A stretch of 64,000 nucleotides of DNA. Origin: Candidatus Latescibacterota bacterium (GTDB lineage Bacteria; JAAXHH01). The notes under the pieces were generated by a model. It was not told the DNA's origin, did not search any database, and saw nothing but the letters and a program-made list of their open reading frames with translations. The stretch's first letter is position 1; each line of letters begins with the position of its first letter. This document shows, one piece after another, positions 35,078-43,522 of this stretch. Both the position numbers and the translations under genes were made by a program. Location of the stretch: contig JAAXHH010000013.1 of assembly GCA_012270975.1 (NCBI GenBank), positions 37,240 through 101,239 of the forward strand, in the 5' to 3' direction.

Positions 35078-36196
35078 ATGAAAACAGACACGCTGCTGGT
35101 CCACGCCGGAGGAGGATTGGAACCCGACTCGGGCGCCATTTCGCCTTCCATTCACCTCTCGACAACGTTTGAGCACACGCCGGACGGGGAGGCGACGCAC
35201 GACCACGTCTACATCCGGATGGGCAATCCGACCCAGGACCGGCTGGAAGAGGCCCTGTCGGCCATCGAGGACGGCGCGAAGTCCCTCGTCTACGCGTCGG
35301 GCATGGCGGCGGTAACGGGCTGTGTGCAGACGCTCGCCCCCGGTGCCCACCTGCTGATGCACAGGGACGTGTACAGCGTTACCCGCGCGATCGGACGGGA
35401 ACTCCTGCCGAACTGGAACATCGAGGTGACCGACGTGGACATGTCCGACCTCGAAGCGGTCGGACGCGCCATGCGGCCCGATACGGCACTGCTCTGGGCG
35501 GAGACCCCGTCGAATCCCGCCATGGACGTCATCGACATCGGCGCGGTGGCCGGTATCGCACACGACGCCGGCGCCTTGCTGGCCGTCGACAACACCTTCG
35601 CCACGCCGGTAGTACAGCGTCCCATTCAGCACGGCGCCGATATCGTCATGCATTCCATGACCAAGTACCTGGGCGGCCACAGCGACGTGCAGGGCGGAGT
35701 GCTGGTGTTTCGGGAAGACGGAGACGGGGTCGAACGCGCCCGGCGCGTGCGGACGATCACCGGCGGAGTGCTTTCGCCCTTCAACGCCTGGCTGGTCCTG
35801 CGCGGACTGCGCTCATTGGGCTGCCGCATGGCGCGTCATGTCGCCAACGCAGAGGCCATCGCCTCGGCGCTGGCCGGTCATCCCGGGATCGAGGGCGTCG
35901 ATTATCCCGGCCTGCCCGATCACCCGGGACACGCCGTCGCGACACGACAGATGGATGGATACGGCGGCATGCTTTCCCTGCGGGTCAAGGGCACGCGGGA
36001 GGACGCGCTGCGGGTTGCAAGCCGGGTCCGGCTGATTCGAAATGCCACGAGCCTGGGCGGGGTCGAAAGCCTGATCGAGCACCGGCAGTCCATCGAGGGG
36101 CCCGGAACGGTAACCGCGCCCAACCTCCTCCGCCTTTCCACCGGACTGGAAGCGGCCGAGGACCTGATCGGCGACCTGATCCAGGCGCTGGAATAA
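35078..36196 (+). CDS. Cystathionine gamma-synthase/lyase family PLP enzyme
   Basis: 372-aa fold-type I PLP enzyme of the Cys/Met metabolism family. The lysine that binds PLP is in MHSMTKYLGGHSDVQGG, with the family's YASGMAAVTG and VDNTFATPVVQRPIQHGADI blocks. The start is ATG 35078 (MKTDTLLVHAGGGLEP) with AGGAGC upstream; the track extension reads the end of arsI in another frame. The family includes cystathionine synthases, lyases and O-acetylhomoserine enzymes, not separable by eye. It is 44 nt after arsI, so it may belong to the same transcript. Confidence 0.92.
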   Translation: MKTDTLLVHAGGGLEPDSGAISPSIHLSTTFEHTPDGEATHDHVYIRMGNPTQDRLEEALSAIEDGAKSLVYASGMAAVTGCVQTLAPGAHLLMHRDVYSVTRAIGRELLPNWNIEVTDVDMSDLEAVGRAMRPDTALLWAETPSNPAMDVIDIGAVAGIAHDAGALLAVDNTFATPVVQRPIQHGADIVMHSMTKYLGGHSDVQGGVLVFREDGDGVERARRVRTITGGVLSPFNAWLVLRGLRSLGCRMARHVANAEAIASALAGHPGIEGVDYPGLPDHPGHAVATRQMDGYGGMLSLRVKGTREDALRVASRVRLIRNATSLGGVESLIEHRQSIEGPGTVTAPNLLRLSTGLEAAEDLIGDLIQALE

Positions 36197-36285
36197 GGCT
36201 GACGGTCCACACTGATTGGGGTCGGACAGGTGGGGTATGGGGCTGCCGGTTCCGCCGGAATGAAGTCGTCGGTACCGCGCGGGGC

Positions 36286-36594
36286 TTACTCGTCGGGCGA
36301 GCAGGTTCCGCAGGGCGCGTATTCTTCCACCGCTTTATCGACGGCGATGGCCTTGGCGTTGCCGTTCAGGAAACGGCAGTCGGACCGGTGGTACTTCGTA
36401 CCGCCGTCTGTGACGTAGACGATGGGCACATCGGCGTCCCGTTCGGGCTTCGAGGGCCAGAACCTGTTATTGACGGTCAGTTCGATGCCCTTGTCGAGCA
36501 GGTCGTCCACGACCGCACGGATCAATCTGCGTTTATGCCAGGTGAGGGCGGTGAGCGCTGCCGTGGCGGCCACGGCAAAGATCAGTCTCAGCAT
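36286..36594 (-). CDS. Small membrane protein with YHxxxC...CxxC metal-binding-like motif
   Basis: 102 aa. One N-terminal hydrophobic segment (LRLIFAVAATAALTALTW), a basic linker and a C-terminal motif VYVTDGGTKYHRSDCRFLNGNAKAIAVDKAVEEYAPCGTCSPDE. This HxxxC...CxxC block is the small Ada-like zinc module often found at the end of nucleases and competence proteins; here it is attached only to a membrane anchor. The ligands His, Cys, Cys, Cys are all present. No partner gene suggests its role. Confidence 0.82.
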   Translation of the reverse strand: MLRLIFAVAATAALTALTWHKRRLIRAVVDDLLDKGIELTVNNRFWPSKPERDADVPIVYVTDGGTKYHRSDCRFLNGNAKAIAVDKAVEEYAPCGTCSPDE

Positions 36595-36780
36595 GGTATT
36601 CTTCTTCCTCGGTATCGGTGCACTCAGCGAACGACGATATCAACGCCTTGCGTCAGGGAAGCATCGGACATGCATCACGTAACGCCGCGTTGCCAGCAAG
36701 GATGTCAATATAACACACAAGCCCTCTGGAGACAAGCAGGGAATGCGACCCGAGGGGCCGGCCTCGACTTCTCCCGAGTC

Positions 36781-36809
36781 TTGACATGCCAATGCCCGTC
36801 CCCTATTAT
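36781..36809 (+). promoter_or_regulatory. Consensus-like sigma70 promoter of the oxidoreductase-isomerase operon
   Basis: TTGACA (36781-36786), exactly 17 nt, TATTAT (36804-36809). It is one of the best sigma70 matches in the window and directs transcription toward the Gfo/Idh gene starting at 36889. Confidence 0.85.
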
Positions 36810-36817
36810 AAGTCGTT

Positions 36818-36835
36818 CTGATACGCCCGTATCAG
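36818..36835. promoter_or_regulatory. Perfect 18-bp operator-like palindrome
   Basis: CTGATACG-CC-CGTATCAG: 8-bp arms pair perfectly around 2 nt. It begins about at the predicted transcription start of the 36781 promoter, the normal place for repression by a LacI- or GntR-type dimer. No regulator gene is adjacent, so it must act in trans. Confidence 0.75.
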
Positions 36836-36888
36836 GGCATGACTTACAGGTATTTTCGCGGTAGAATTCAAGACTTTCGGGAGCAATC

Positions 36889-38157
36889 ATGTCAAAAATC
36901 AGACTGGGACTGGTCGGCTGCGGCGGCATGGGGCACCGGCACCTTTACGGCCTGGCGGAACTGCACCGCGCCGGGCTCTGCCGGTTCGAGCCCGTGGTGG
37001 CCTGCGACCCCCGCAGGGAGAACGCCGAATCCTTGGCCGGACACGTTGAAGACCATTTCGGCATCCGTCCTGCGGTGGTCGCGAGCCTCGACGAGGTGGA
37101 CGCCGGCGACCTGCAGGCCGTCGACATCTGCACCGACCCGCGCTTCCATCACACGGTGTGCGCCGATGCGGCGTCCAGGGGATGGGACGTGATGACGGAG
37201 AAGCCCATGGGACTCACCGTGCGCGCCTGCCGCCTGATGCGCGAAGCTACGGACGGCGCCGGGCGGATCCTGTCGGTGGCCGAGAACTATCGCCGGGATC
37301 CGGTGAACCGGCTCGCCAAGGCCCTGCTGGACGCCGGCGTGATCGGAACGCCCCGCTACATGGTCCACAACACGGCCGGCGGCAGCAACAAGATGATGAT
37401 CACCGTGTGGCGGCATCTGAAGAACGTCAGCGGCCTGCTCCTCGACGTGGGCGTTCACTTCGCCGACATCCTGGAGTACTTCATGGGGCCGGTGTCGGAC
37501 ATTTACGCCCAGACGCGGCTCCATGAGCAGATCCGCTACAACGACATGGCGGGCAAAGATCCCGCGACGGCTTCCCGCAACTCGCCGGCAGGCGTCTACG
37601 AGCACTGGCAGGCGGAGATGCCCGCGGAATTCGAGGTGACTGCCGAAGACGCGGCCTATGCCACACTGACCTTCCAGAGCGGTGCGGTCTGCCAGTACCT
37701 CGAAGAGCACGCGACCTTCGGCAAGGGATTTTGGCACAGGGGCATCTACGGTTCGGCGGGAGCGATGGAATTGCCCGGGGACCGGTCCGGCCAGGCGTTT
37801 TCCATTGCCCTGGAAGGCAAAACCATCGAGGGAGACGCCCTCCTGGACCTCGTGCCGGACTTTGCCCTGGACGAGGCGACCGCCGCGCTGTTCGGAGGCG
37901 ACCGCCTGTGGAAATACAGTTTTCCCTTCCCGGAAACGGACCGAAAGATCATCGCCATCGAGTACGCCGATTTCGCGGAGGCCATCGATGAAGGCCGCCA
38001 GCCCGAGGTCGACGGCTACATGGGCATGCGTTCGGTCGCGGTCTCCTACGGCATCATGGAATCGGGGCAGGCGGGCAGGGCCGTCACCATGGACGAAATG
38101 ATGGCGGACGAATTAGGCGACTACCAGCGGGAAATCAACGACAGTCTGGGGATCTGA
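36889..38157 (+). CDS. Gfo/Idh/MocA family oxidoreductase
   Basis: 422-aa NAD(P)-dependent oxidoreductase. It starts MSKIRLGLVGCGGMGHRHLYGLAEL (Rossmann motif) and has the MTEKPMGLTV catalytic motif; the C-terminal domain contains the family's LLDVGVHFADILEYFMG (GxxxDH-like) segment. RBS GGGAGCA. The TIM-barrel isomerase follows after 11 nt. Dehydrogenase plus isomerase is the standard pairing in inositol- or keto-sugar pathways. The gene is preceded by a near-consensus promoter and a palindromic operator, so it is probably substrate-induced. Confidence 0.92.
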   Translation: MSKIRLGLVGCGGMGHRHLYGLAELHRAGLCRFEPVVACDPRRENAESLAGHVEDHFGIRPAVVASLDEVDAGDLQAVDICTDPRFHHTVCADAASRGWDVMTEKPMGLTVRACRLMREATDGAGRILSVAENYRRDPVNRLAKALLDAGVIGTPRYMVHNTAGGSNKMMITVWRHLKNVSGLLLDVGVHFADILEYFMGPVSDIYAQTRLHEQIRYNDMAGKDPATASRNSPAGVYEHWQAEMPAEFEVTAEDAAYATLTFQSGAVCQYLEEHATFGKGFWHRGIYGSAGAMELPGDRSGQAFSIALEGKTIEGDALLDLVPDFALDEATAALFGGDRLWKYSFPFPETDRKIIAIEYADFAEAIDEGRQPEVDGYMGMRSVAVSYGIMESGQAGRAVTMDEMMADELGDYQREINDSLGI

Positions 38158-38168
38158 GGCGGAAGTTC

Positions 38169-39011
38169 ATGAAACTCGGCTATTCCACCTGGGGCATGCC
38201 GACAGTCGAGATGGACGAAGCGGTGCCCCACCTGGCGTTCCTGGGTTACGACGGCATCGAAATCACCGTCATCCCGGGCTATGTGACGGAACTGGGCACG
38301 CTCGACGCCGAGGAACGCCGCCGGATCCGCGGCCTCTTCGCGCAGCACGGCGTGGAGATGCCCGCCATTGCCGGGCATACCAGCCTCCTTGAACCCGACG
38401 TGCGGCTGCACGCCGCCAACATGAAACGGCTCAAGGATACCGTGGAACTCTGCGCGGATCTGACTATGGACCATCTCGTGCCCTGCCTGGACACCACGCC
38501 CGGCGGCCGGCCGGAGGATTGGACCGGCGCGCGGGACCGGCTGCTGAACGAGACGGGCGATCTCGTGGACCATGGCGCCCGCCACGGCGTGGTCATCGCC
38601 ATGGAGCCCCACATTGGCTGCTGCCTGTGCGACGTGGAGCGGACCCTGTGGCTGCTCGAACAGATCGATTCCGAGTACCTGAAGCTCAATTACGACATCA
38701 GCCACTTCGACGTGGCGGGCGTGCCCACGGCGGAAAGCGTGGCGGCCCTGGCGCCCCACACCGTGCACACCCACGTGAAGGACCAGCGGGGCCGTGCCCC
38801 CGACTTCGAGTTCCTTATTCCCGGTGAGGGCGATTTCGACTACGTGGAGTACCTGGACGCCATGAAGGCGGCGGGATACGACGACTACATCACCGTGGAA
38901 GTAAGCATGATGGTGCAGCAGCGGGAGGATTACGATCCACTCGACGCGGCAGGACTGGCCTACCGAACCCTGGAGACGGCTTTCGAGGCATCGGAGGCGG
39001 AAAGGATTTAG
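38169..39011 (+). CDS. Sugar phosphate isomerase/epimerase (xylose isomerase-like TIM barrel)
   Basis: 280-aa AP-endonuclease-2-type TIM barrel (IolE/IolI/Hyi relatives). Typical elements: MKLGYSTWGMPTVEMDEAVPHLAFLGYDGIEI, the metal-binding region with VIAMEPHIGC, LKLNYDISHFDVAG, THVKDQRGRAPD and GEGDFDYVEYLDAMKAAGYDDYITVEVS. Metal-ligand residues Glu, Asp, His and Glu appear in these blocks. It starts 11 nt after the Gfo/Idh gene and is probably translated from the same mRNA. Predicted to isomerise the keto product of the dehydrogenase. Confidence 0.9.
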   Translation: MKLGYSTWGMPTVEMDEAVPHLAFLGYDGIEITVIPGYVTELGTLDAEERRRIRGLFAQHGVEMPAIAGHTSLLEPDVRLHAANMKRLKDTVELCADLTMDHLVPCLDTTPGGRPEDWTGARDRLLNETGDLVDHGARHGVVIAMEPHIGCCLCDVERTLWLLEQIDSEYLKLNYDISHFDVAGVPTAESVAALAPHTVHTHVKDQRGRAPDFEFLIPGEGDFDYVEYLDAMKAAGYDDYITVEVSMMVQQREDYDPLDAAGLAYRTLETAFEASEAERI

Positions 39012-39072
39012 TACGGCCGCGACGTCCGGCAAAGTATATTGATGATATGAGTAGTATAGCGAGGTTTAATAG

Positions 39073-39094
39073 CGATCACCGCTCGAGGTGATCG
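39073..39094. repeat. 8-bp perfect inverted repeat before the bacilliredoxin gene
   Basis: CGATCACC-GCTCGA-GGTGATCG. It lies between the isomerase stop and the bacilliredoxin start, about 35 nt before the latter. It may end the upstream operon or act as an operator; no T-run follows. Confidence 0.55.
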
Positions 39095-39128
39095 TGAGCG
39101 CCACCATAAATCGAGGAGGCATCATACC

Positions 39129-39542
39129 ATGTACGATCCTGTTCTCGTTGAACCCATGCGCCGGGAACTGACGGACCTGGGCGTGGAGGAGTTGAAGACC
39201 GCCGACGAGGTGGACGCGCTGCTGGAGGAGCACGAAGGTACAGCGCTGGTCGTGGTCAATTCCGTCTGCGGCTGCGCGGCGGCCAATGCCCGGCCGGGCG
39301 TCGCCATGGCGCTGCAAAACAGGAAAAAGCCGGATCGGGTCACCACGGTTTTCGCCGGCATGGACCTGGAAGCCACGAGCAAGGCGCGGGATTACTTCAA
39401 GGGGTATTTCCCGTCGTCTCCGCAGATTGCGCTGATGAAGGACGGCCAGGTGGCGTTCATGCTGGAGCGCCATGATATCGAGGGGCGCACGGCACTGGAT
39501 GTGGCCCAGCGCCTGATGATGGCCTTCAACGAACACTGCTGA
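39129..39542 (+). CDS. brxB: Bacilliredoxin (BrxA/BrxB, DUF1094 family)
   Basis: 137-aa thioredoxin-fold protein of the YphP/YqiW bacilliredoxin family, which removes bacillithiol from oxidised protein thiols. The active site is CGC in VVVNSVCGCAAANARPGVAMAL, the exact family pattern, and KARDYFKGYFPSSPQIALMKDG follows. RBS GAGGAGG. Together with YpdA at 54330 it implies a bacillithiol-type redox system; the biosynthetic genes bshA/B/C are not in the window. Choice between BrxA and BrxB is tentative. Confidence 0.9.
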   Translation: MYDPVLVEPMRRELTDLGVEELKTADEVDALLEEHEGTALVVVNSVCGCAAANARPGVAMALQNRKKPDRVTTVFAGMDLEATSKARDYFKGYFPSSPQIALMKDGQVAFMLERHDIEGRTALDVAQRLMMAFNEHC

Positions 39543-39555
39543 AAACCGGCCGGAC

Positions 39556-39954
39556 CTAATCCTTCTCGTACTCCGCCGTGCAGACCGTGTGGATGCCGCC
39601 GCGGATCCGGTAATCGGTGCTGACCGTCATGCGGACCGGCCGTACGGCGGTGACGAGGTCGTCGAGGATACGGCGCGTGACGTGCTCCTGCACCATGCCG
39701 ACGTTCCGGTACGATAGCAGGTAGTACTTGTAGGACCGCAGTTCCAGGACCTTCTCGTCCGGCACGTAGGAAACGATTACCTCACCGAAATCGGGCAGTC
39801 CCGTCCAGGGACAGACCGCCGTAAACTCGTCCGTATCGATATCCACGTCGAGGGGATCGCCCTTGGACTCGTAGGGGAAGGTCTCCAGGACTTCAGGCCT
39901 GATGGCCTCGGGTCCGTCGAAGTCGAACTGCTTCTGTCGGGGTTCGATGTTCAT
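39556..39954 (-). CDS. queF: NADPH-dependent 7-cyano-7-deazaguanine (preQ0) reductase
   Basis: 132-aa short (unimodular) QueF that reduces preQ0 to preQ1 in queuosine biosynthesis. Catalytic Cys in FTAVCPWTGLPDFGEVIVSY, followed by LELRSYKYYLLSYRN and GMVQEHVTRRI, and FHTV-like RIRGGIHTVC at the end. I chose ATG 39954 (MNIEPRQKQFDF) with AAAGGAAC directly upstream; the track start adds eleven residues. It lies 30 nt after the uncharacterised protein gene, on the same strand as ino1. No other queuosine gene is in the window. Confidence 0.93.
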   Translation of the reverse strand: MNIEPRQKQFDFDGPEAIRPEVLETFPYESKGDPLDVDIDTDEFTAVCPWTGLPDFGEVIVSYVPDEKVLELRSYKYYLLSYRNVGMVQEHVTRRILDDLVTAVRPVRMTVSTDYRIRGGIHTVCTAEYEKD

Positions 39955-39983
39955 CGGTTCCTTTTCCTCAAACTCTTCTTCCC

Positions 39984-41180
39984 TCACACTCTTCCCGTGA
40001 TATCCGGCGCATCGGGGTCCACGCTGCCGCCCTCCGGCTGGGAGGCGAGCGGCCGGCAGGGCATTTCAGTATAGGAGTTATACGCGACGTCGAGCCACGG
40101 GGTTTCGATCCGGCGGTGACCCTCGTACCGGCTGTTCATCACGGCGTCGACGATGCCGGTGACCAGGAGCGTCCGGTCGGGCGGATACGGCGCGGCACCG
40201 GACAGGAAGAACCGCTGGATATTGGCGCACAGGTAGCCGAAGTGGGCGTGGTTGCCCTGGCGGACCAGGTTGAAACAGGTGCCGTGCGCTTGGCCGTCGA
40301 CCCGGGCGGCGTAGGCCCAGGTTTCGATGAAGCCGCCGAGCATTAGGACGGTCGTCCGCAGCCCGTCACGGTGTTCCACCAGGAAGGCCGCCGGTTCCGT
40401 CGCGTGTTCCCGCGCCGATCCGTCGGGCTTGCCGGGTATGGTGTCGAGGGCCGCATCCATCAGATCCCGCGACCAGAGACCTTCGTCGCAGGCCCGCCAC
40501 ATTTCATCGCCTTCCAGGCACTGCACCGAAGCCACGCCCGTCTCACCCCCGCGGCGCCGCTCGATCATGCACTGCAACGCTTCGAGGGTGTGGTAGCCAT
40601 AGGATTCGATCCCGCCGAACCCCACGGTGAGCGCCTCCTCGACGTTGGTCTCCAGGTCGTACTCGATCCACGGATCCCGCCAGGCCAGCGGCAGGGAGGA
40701 GCCGGCCATCAGGGGGATTTCCAGGTCTTTCGCCCGGTTCCACATCCACAGGGCGTCCCGGTAGTCATAGGCTAAATGCTTGTCGCTGAAGACGGGCACC
40801 GAGCGTCCGCTTTCGGCGAAAACGCCGGCGATCTGCTCGAAGAAGTACCGCCGCGGGTACATGTGACGGCCCCGTTCGTTCCATGGGTAGTCGCCGTGCT
40901 CGCCGATGAGCAGCACCGCGTCCACCCCCAGGCTGTCGCCGCCCGCGTGCAGCGCACGGCGGATGCTCGGGTAAACGGGCACGCCGAACTTCTCGGCCAG
41001 TTGCAGGCCGATGTCGTTCTCGAGGACATGGTCGATGTAGAGGGACACGACGTCCACTTCGGGAGCGAAGTATCCCTCGTCGATCGACCAGCCCTTCAGG
41101 AACTTGGAGACGATGACATCCGCGTGGGCGCCGGGGAAGTAAATCGTGCAGACGGCGGCGACGCGAAGGCGCTTGGCCAT
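39984..41180 (-). CDS. Uncharacterised protein, dinucleotide-fold-like, linked to ino1
   Basis: 398 aa, soluble, no signal peptide. The N-terminal third reads like a Rossmann-type domain (LRVAAVCTIYFPGAHADVIVSKFLKGW, GVDAVLLIGEHGDYPWNERGRHMYPRRYFFEQIAGVF), then VPVFSDKHLAYDYRDALWMWNRAKDLEIPLMAGSSLPL and several conserved-looking His/Asp/Glu blocks. I do not recognise a named family; the layout resembles a distant Gfo/Idh-type oxidoreductase. ATG 41180 (MAKRLRVAAVC) has an RBS (GGAGAACAGGG); the track extension reads into ino1. It is 16 nt after ino1 and 30 nt before queF on the same strand, so the three are probably co-transcribed. Confidence 0.8.
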   Translation of the reverse strand: MAKRLRVAAVCTIYFPGAHADVIVSKFLKGWSIDEGYFAPEVDVVSLYIDHVLENDIGLQLAEKFGVPVYPSIRRALHAGGDSLGVDAVLLIGEHGDYPWNERGRHMYPRRYFFEQIAGVFAESGRSVPVFSDKHLAYDYRDALWMWNRAKDLEIPLMAGSSLPLAWRDPWIEYDLETNVEEALTVGFGGIESYGYHTLEALQCMIERRRGGETGVASVQCLEGDEMWRACDEGLWSRDLMDAALDTIPGKPDGSAREHATEPAAFLVEHRDGLRTTVLMLGGFIETWAYAARVDGQAHGTCFNLVRQGNHAHFGYLCANIQRFFLSGAAPYPPDRTLLVTGIVDAVMNSRYEGHRRIETPWLDVAYNSYTEMPCRPLASQPEGGSVDPDAPDITGRV

Positions 41181-41196
41181 GATACCCTGTTCTCCG

Positions 41197-42351
41197 TCAG
41201 CTGCCGAGAACAGGCTCTTCGACCGGTACTTCCGCGGGAGTCTCCGCGGGCGCTTCCGCGGGCCGGGCCGTCTTCTGGCCGTACTCCTCGATGAACTCCT
41301 CCACCAGCCGGCGGCACACGTCGTCGGCATACTGCTCAGGCGGGGACTTCATGAAGTAGGAAGATGGACCGAGCTGGGGACCGCTGAGACCGTTGTCCAG
41401 GGCCAGCTTGCAGCACCGCACCGCGTCTATGACCACACCGGCCGAGTTGGGCGAATCCCAGACCTCCAGCTTGAGTTCGAGGTTCAGCGGCACGCCGCCG
41501 AAGGTCTCGCCTTCCATACGGATATGGCACCACTTGCGGTCCTCGAGCCACGGCACGTGATCGCTGGGACCGACGTGGATGTTGTCGTCGCCCATGTCGT
41601 AGCTGAGCTGGGACGTCACCGCGTTGGTCTTGCTGATCTTCTTGGACTCGAGCCGCGAGCGCTCCAGCATGTTGTAGAAGTCGGTGTTACCGCCGAAGTT
41701 GAGCTGGTAGGAGCGCAGGACCTTGACGCCCCGGTCCGCGAACAGTCGCGTCAGCACGCGGTGGGTAATGGTGGCGCCCACCTGGGACTTGATGTCGTCG
41801 CCGATGATGGGCAGGCCGTGCTTGCGGAACCGCTCCGGCCAGTGGCCCGTGCTCGCGATGAAGACCGGGACGCAGTTCACGAACCCGCAGCCGGCCTGCA
41901 GGATCTGCTCCACGTACCACTTCGTGGCTTCCTCGCTGCCCACGGGCAGGTAGCTCACCACCACGTCCGTCTTCGTTTCCTTGAGCACCTCGACCACGTC
42001 GACGGTGTCGCCCGCGTCCTTCTCGATGACTTCGCTGAGGTACTTGCCGAGTCCGTCGTGGGTCATACCACGCTGCACCGGCACACCCAGGTTCGTCACG
42101 TCGGCGAATTTCACCGTGTTGTTGGGATGGGCGAAAATGGCCTCGCTGAGGTCCTTGCCCACCTTGTCCGCGCCCACGTCGAAGGCGGCCGAGAACTCCA
42201 CGTCGCTGATGTGATAGCCACCGAGGTTGGCGTGCATCAGGCCGGGTATGAACTCGTCCTGCGCAGCGCCGCGGTAGTACTCCACGCCCTGCACCAGGGA
42301 CGAGGCGCAGTTGCCCACGCCGACGATGGCCACTCTGACTTTGCTGCTCAT
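41197..42351 (-). CDS. ino1: myo-Inositol-1-phosphate synthase
   Basis: 384-aa actinobacterial-type MIPS that converts glucose 6-phosphate to inositol 1-phosphate with internal NAD cycling. It has [18 protein letters not shown] (NAD motif), [14 protein letters not shown], the catalytic/substrate block [29 protein letters not shown] and [26 protein letters not shown] Pro/Ala/Glu-rich tail ([17 protein letters not shown]) ends it. ATG 42351 (MSSKVRV) has GCGGGGAAA upstream. It is divergent from a LysR regulator and preceded by a duplicated 21-nt element, so it is probably regulated. Product may feed inositol phospholipids or inositol-containing solutes. Confidence 0.94.
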   Translation of the reverse strand: MSSKVRVAIVGVGNCASSLVQGVEYYRGAAQDEFIPGLMHANLGGYHISDVEFSAAFDVGADKVGKDLSEAIFAHPNNTVKFADVTNLGVPVQRGMTHDGLGKYLSEVIEKDAGDTVDVVEVLKETKTDVVVSYLPVGSEEATKWYVEQILQAGCGFVNCVPVFIASTGHWPERFRKHGLPIIGDDIKSQVGATITHRVLTRLFADRGVKVLRSYQLNFGGNTDFYNMLERSRLESKKISKTNAVTSQLSYDMGDDNIHVGPSDHVPWLEDRKWCHIRMEGETFGGVPLNLELKLEVWDSPNSAGVVIDAVRCCKLALDNGLSGPQLGPSSYFMKSPPEQYADDVCRRLVEEFIEEYGQKTARPAEAPAETPAEVPVEEPVLGS

Positions 42352-42384
42352 GTTTTCCCCGCTTTCCTTCCGTCGCCGGGCCCG

Positions 42385-42433
42385 CGTCACGCGCTAAGCG
42401 TCACGTGTTCAACGTCACGCGCTAAGCGTCACG
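42385..42433. repeat. Duplicated 21-nt element upstream of ino1
   Basis: CGTCACGCGCTAAGCGTCACG occurs perfectly at 42385-42405 and 42413-42433, 28 nt apart. Each copy itself contains two CGTCACG half-sites. The pair sits 35-80 nt upstream of the ino1 start codon, so it can be a regulator-binding array. Confidence 0.75.
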
Positions 42434-42516
42434 CGCTCCCGGAGTATTGAAGAATGAATGAAATGCTCAATGGGATCTCCGATACATCTAACGCAATAAG
42501 AAACCTCATTTTTCAT

Positions 42517-42564
42517 ATAACTCAAATAAATAATAGTTATATTATCTATAGGCGTTATCTATAG
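42517..42564. promoter_or_regulatory. AT-rich dyad and direct repeats before the LysR gene
   Basis: A dyad ATAACT-N12-AGTTAT (42517-42540) is followed by a direct repeat TTATCTATAG (42542-42551 and 42555-42564). LysR-type regulators bind such interrupted dyads in divergent promoters, so this is a candidate binding site of the adjacent regulator. The region is much more AT-rich than its surroundings. Confidence 0.6.
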
Positions 42565-42595
42565 TTTGAGGCGCACAGTTGGAGGAGCACACACC

Positions 42596-43522
42596 ATGAA
42601 CCTGTACTACCTGCAGTACTTCCTGGCCGTCGCGCGGCGCGAGAGTTTCTCCCGGGCGGCCCGGGACATGCACGTGACGCAGCCCACGGTGAGCAACGGC
42701 GTGCGGGAACTGGAGGAGACGCTGGGCGTGAAGCTGTTCAACCGGGGAAGCCGCCACGTTTCACTGACCATGGAGGGCCGGGCGCTGGTCGACTACGCCG
42801 TGCGCATCCAGGACCTCGCCGAGGAGGCGGAAAACCGCCTGGCCAGTGGGGACGTGCTGCCCGGCGAGGGATTCGCCTTCGGCGCCACCGACGCCGCGGT
42901 GACCTACCTGCTCACGGACATCCTCAAGCGCTACGTGGAGCGGTATCCTGAACTGGAACTGTCCGTGCACGTCTCGCCCTCCCAGTACCTGGTGGAGGAA
43001 CTCCTTGCCAACCGGTCGGAGTTCGCCCTGATCACCCTGCCTTACAGTCACCCCCGGATCGAGACCATGTCCATTTACCACGACGCCATGCCGCTCGTGG
43101 TCGGTGGCGGGCATCCCTTCGCCGGCCGGACGTCGGTCGCGCTGACGGAGGTAGCGGAACAGCCTCTGATCCTCTTCCACGAGGATTCCGTGTCCCGCCG
43201 GATCGTGGACGAACGATTCACCGAGGTGGGCGTGTCGCCGCGCGTGGTCATGGAAATGCGCAGTCCGGAGGCCATGGGGAATCTGGTCGAGGCGGGGGTC
43301 GGGATTTCCTTTCTGCCTTCGTTGACAGTTCAGGAATCCATCGTGGCCGGCACGCTTCGCGAGGTAGTCGTCGAGGGCTTCGAATTCAGCCGTGATATCG
43401 GCGTTGCCTGGCGCCGCGGCCGGTACTTCAGCCCCGCGCTGGAAGTGCTGTTGGAGGATATCTTTGAAAGTTACGGCGAGGGTGAGGCCTGGGCGGAGCG
43501 ACAGGTAAGGGATCAGTCGTAG
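42596..43522 (+). CDS. LysR-family transcriptional regulator
   Basis: 308-aa LTTR. The N-terminal winged helix is clear: MNLYYLQYFLAVARRESFSRAARDMHVTQPTVSNGVRELEETLGVKLFNRGSRHVSLTMEGRALVDYA; the effector-binding domain spans about residues 90-300. ATG 42596 has GGAGGA 9 nt upstream; the track adds ten residues. It is divergent from ino1, with an AT-rich intergenic region carrying candidate operators, and its stop overlaps the end of the CcmH-like gene by 10 nt. The HTH resembles CynR/CysB-type regulators. Effector unknown. Confidence 0.92.
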   Translation: MNLYYLQYFLAVARRESFSRAARDMHVTQPTVSNGVRELEETLGVKLFNRGSRHVSLTMEGRALVDYAVRIQDLAEEAENRLASGDVLPGEGFAFGATDAAVTYLLTDILKRYVERYPELELSVHVSPSQYLVEELLANRSEFALITLPYSHPRIETMSIYHDAMPLVVGGGHPFAGRTSVALTEVAEQPLILFHEDSVSRRIVDERFTEVGVSPRVVMEMRSPEAMGNLVEAGVGISFLPSLTVQESIVAGTLREVVVEGFEFSRDIGVAWRRGRYFSPALEVLLEDIFESYGEGEAWAERQVRDQS

